In this document: piece after piece, positions 62,380 to 64,000 of the stretch
How positions within the stretch are numbered: position 1 is the first letter of the stretch
How the letters are laid out: every line of letters begins with the position of its first letter
Origin: Bacteroidales bacterium
Lineage (GTDB): Bacteria; Bacteroidota; Bacteroidia; Bacteroidales; UBA10428
Direction: 5' to 3'
DNA length: 64,000 nt
NCBI GenBank assembly: GCA_016935615.1
Contig: JAFGQO010000158.1
Location: forward strand, 19,090 to 83,089
Notes under the pieces: model-generated
Told to the model about the DNA's origin: nothing
The model's input: only the letters and a program-made list of their open reading frames with translations
Database searches by the model: none
Program-made: the position numbers and the translations under genes

Positions 62380-62946
62380 GTGTATTTATTAAATAAAATC
62401 AAAGCCGTTAATAAGGTTTATGAACAACTGGAAAAGCATAATTCTAACTTCAGAATAAAATCCTGCCTTTTCTGTAAACCTGATTGTGGAGAATGCTGCT
62501 TAACAAATCATATTGAAGCTACGGTGCTTGAATTCCTGCCTGCTGCATACAATCTTTATTTGTCATGTGAGTATGAAAGTATACTTGAAGCTATTGACAA
62601 CAAAATTGATGAAATATGTGTATTTTATAATCCATTTTCCCGGGAAGGTTTTTGTTCAGACTATAATAACAGAGGCATGGTTTGCAGGTTATTCGGATTT
62701 GCTGCAAAAACAAATAAAAAAAACGAAAAAGTACTGGCTACATGCAAACACATAAAATCTCTCATACAACCTGAGAAATTTAAATCAAGTATTTTATATG
62801 CTCCTGAGATGTCTTCTTATTATATGAAGTTGTATTGTATTGATCCCTGGCTTGCAACATTGCATATGCCGATTAACAAATCTATCAGGAAAGCTATTGA
62901 AATTGTTGCTATGCATTTTCAATATAAAAAGAAAAAAATGGCTTAA
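62380..62946 (+). CDS. YkgJ/UPF0153-like cysteine-cluster protein
   Basis: 188 aa with a GTG start. CLFCKPDCGECCLTN (residues about 29-43) is a CxxC...CxxCC cluster of the YkgJ type, thought to bind a zinc or iron ion, followed by an E-x-L-P element (LEFLPAAYN) and further Cys in GFCSDYNNRGMVCRLFGF and VLATCKHI. Members of this family are small, cytosolic and unassigned. It trails the methyltransferase/ligase fusion by 47 nt on the same strand, so co-transcription is likely. Whether it is a metal-binding partner of the fusion is inference. Confidence 0.8.
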   Translation: MYLLNKIKAVNKVYEQLEKHNSNFRIKSCLFCKPDCGECCLTNHIEATVLEFLPAAYNLYLSCEYESILEAIDNKIDEICVFYNPFSREGFCSDYNNRGMVCRLFGFAAKTNKKNEKVLATCKHIKSLIQPEKFKSSILYAPEMSSYYMKLYCIDPWLATLHMPINKSIRKAIEIVAMHFQYKKKKMA

Positions 62947-62985
62947 TACGGTAATAAAATACAGCTAAGACGTAAATTTGTCTTT

Positions 62986-63106
62986 ATGTTAAAACATAAA
63001 AATGAAACCCTCTCCGAAGAATCAGAGCCGACTATGTACACATACACTCAATTAGAAGATGAACAAACCATAGCTTATCCCGAATTGATTTTGTGAAGGG
63101 TTTCAT
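62986..63106 (+). other. Inverted-repeat region with a possible 36-aa ORF
   Basis: ATGAAACCCT (63002-63011) and AGGGTTTCAT (63097-63106) are perfect 10-bp inverted arms 85 nt apart. Between and around them an ORF runs from ATG 62986 to TGA 63096 (36 codons, acidic, ending YTYTQLEDEQTIAYPELIL in part). Either a structured RNA or a small peptide is possible; neither is secure. No other element in the 62947-63182 gap. Confidence 0.3.
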
Positions 63107-63182
63107 GATATGAACAGTAAAAATACAAATACAAGCAATAATATTACTCTGATAATCAAATGTTTAATATTATTTTATTCTG

Positions 63183-63860
63183 ATGAAAATCCTGATCATC
63201 GAAGATGAACCAAAGGTTGTTGCATTCCTTAAGAAAGGCCTTGAAGAGAACGGGTATGATGTTGAATTTGCATTCGACGGACAAATAGGAGAAAGATTAG
63301 CCACCAAAGAATATTTTGATCTGATATTGCTGGATATCATTATACCTCACATCAATGGTTTGGAATTATGCAAAAGGATACGGGAAATAAATCAGCAAAT
63401 TCCGATACTGATCTTGACTGCCCTTGGCACTACCGATGATAAAGTAACCGGATTTGATGCCGGCGCCGATGATTACCTTGTTAAACCCTTTGAATTTAAA
63501 GAGCTGTTAGCCCGCATAAAAGCCCTCACCAAAAGAACATCAGGAATTGTTCAGAATTCCAGAATGCTGAAAATTGGTGATCTTGAACTTGACCTTGACA
63601 GGAAGATCGCTAAAAGAAGTGATAAAACCATTGAACTGACTGCAAAAGAATTCTCGTTACTGGAATATTTCATGCAAAACAAAGGAAGAGTTGTTACACG
63701 CTCCGAAATTTCAGAAAAAGTATGGGACATATCTTTTGATACCGGTACAAATGTGGTAGATGTTTACGTGAATATATTGCGAAAAAAAATCGAAAAAGAT
63801 TTCGATAAGAAACTTATCCATACACGCATTGGTATGGGATATATTTTTGGAGAAAACTAA
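63183..63860 (+). CDS. OmpR/PhoB-family response regulator
   Basis: 225 aa. Receiver with ILIIEDEP, phospho-Asp in LILLDIIIPHING (D51), LILTALGTTDDKVTGFDAGADD and YLVKPFEFKELLARI, then a winged-helix OmpR domain (LELDLDRKIAKRSDKTIELT, LLEYFMQNKGRVVTRSEI, VVDVYVNILRKKI, HTRIGMGYIF). The stop overlaps the next start as TAATG, so the kinase following is its partner. ATG start. Confidence 0.96.
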   Translation: MKILIIEDEPKVVAFLKKGLEENGYDVEFAFDGQIGERLATKEYFDLILLDIIIPHINGLELCKRIREINQQIPILILTALGTTDDKVTGFDAGADDYLVKPFEFKELLARIKALTKRTSGIVQNSRMLKIGDLELDLDRKIAKRSDKTIELTAKEFSLLEYFMQNKGRVVTRSEISEKVWDISFDTGTNVVDVYVNILRKKIEKDFDKKLIHTRIGMGYIFGEN

Positions 63861-64000
63861 TGGAAATTCGCCAAAAAATAACCTGCCGTTTCACTGCCAT
63901 TATAGCAATCTTATTGCTTCTTTCCTTGCTTACAATATATTTTTTGTTTTTAAATTTCAGAAAGGAAGAGTTTAATTCTCGTCTTGTTAACAGAGCAACA
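63860..64000 (+). CDS. Sensor histidine kinase, N-terminal start only (runs off the window)
   Basis: ATG 63860 overlaps the OmpR-family stop by one base (TAATG). The first 47 residues show a short charged start (MEIRQKITCRF), one strong membrane helix (TAIIAILLLLSLLTIYFLFL) and the beginning of a periplasmic loop. This is the standard arrangement of an EnvZ/CusS-type membrane kinase behind its regulator. The remainder is outside the window, so no kinase motif is visible. Confidence 0.75.
   Translation, partial: MEIRQKITCRFTAIIAILLLLSLLTIYFLFLNFRKEEFNSRLVNRAT

Overview
The window is AT-rich chromosomal DNA from a member of the Bacteroidota, most likely a free-living Bacteroidales/Marinilabiliales-type polysaccharide degrader. 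This rests on a type IX secretion (T9SS) C-terminal sorting domain, Bacteroidota-type XerD and PpdK, many small SPII lipoproteins, a propeller-type hybrid sensor kinase, TANNTTTG -7 promoter boxes, and glycoside hydrolases of families GH9, GH26 and GH88 plus a PL14-like lyase. I saw no rRNA, tRNA, CRISPR array, phage or complete insertion sequence. The species cannot be named from the sequence.

Layout. 1-4.2 kb: end of xerD, pyruvate phosphate dikinase (ppdK), then an ArsR repressor and an unlisted 58-aa cysteine-rich protein that share an identical 25-nt operator/leader. 4.3-7.5 kb: a CrtI-like desaturase, a sugar-phosphate transferase and a UDP-glucuronate 4-epimerase. 7.7-15.2 kb: a GIN-domain lipoprotein, then a seven-gene efflux operon (TetR, TolC, HlyD, two ABC ATPases, two ABC-2 permeases). 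15.4-21.8 kb: a DUF3267 zincin, a DUF2846-like protein, an orphan SiaC phosphoprotein, an AmmeMemoRadiSam radical SAM enzyme, and a sugar/small-molecule group (SDR, PfkB kinase, isochorismatase-like hydrolase, KpsF/GutQ-like isomerase). 22.3-27.5 kb: a sialate-O-acetylesterase-like protein that has lost its catalytic motifs, then a beta-barrel protein with two paralogous lipoproteins. 27.9-36.8 kb: Ddl, a STAS-like protein, GH9, a DUF362/T9SS membrane protein, a small nuclease-fold protein and a PD40 lipoprotein. 37-42.5 kb: TPR-LytS kinase with LytTR regulator, OmpA-like protein and two small exported proteins. 42.6-48.2 kb: GH26, a four-PAS kinase with its receiver, TrmO and another STAS-like protein. 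48.3-51.5 kb: carB. 52-58 kb: a uronan-degradation locus (propeller hybrid kinase, GH88, convergent PL14-like lyase, and the truncated N-terminus of a sodium:solute symporter). 58.4-64 kb: DUF2934 protein, M14-type deacylase, an unlisted small lipoprotein, a methyltransferase/ATP-grasp fusion, a YkgJ-like cysteine-cluster protein, and an OmpR regulator with the start of its kinase.

How the genes may work together. A PL14-type lyase would release unsaturated uronic oligomers, which GH88 hydrolyses; the hybrid kinase 10 nt upstream of GH88 is the likely sensor. The efflux operon appears autoregulated by TetR through a tandem repeat at its start. The ArsR/small-protein pair looks like a minimal metalloid- or thiol-responsive regulon. 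The most unusual gene is the fusion of a SAM methyltransferase to a D-Ala-D-Ala-ligase-like ATP-grasp enzyme, next to a divergent M14 deacylase and a cysteine-cluster protein.

Intergenic DNA holds several dispersed elements: three copies of an AGAGGCTGTC inverted-repeat unit (two in convergent gaps, one half copy), two copies of a 41-bp core in opposite orientation 13.4 kb apart, and CATGG-centred palindromes. All starts and functions come from reading translations and motifs; no database search was run.
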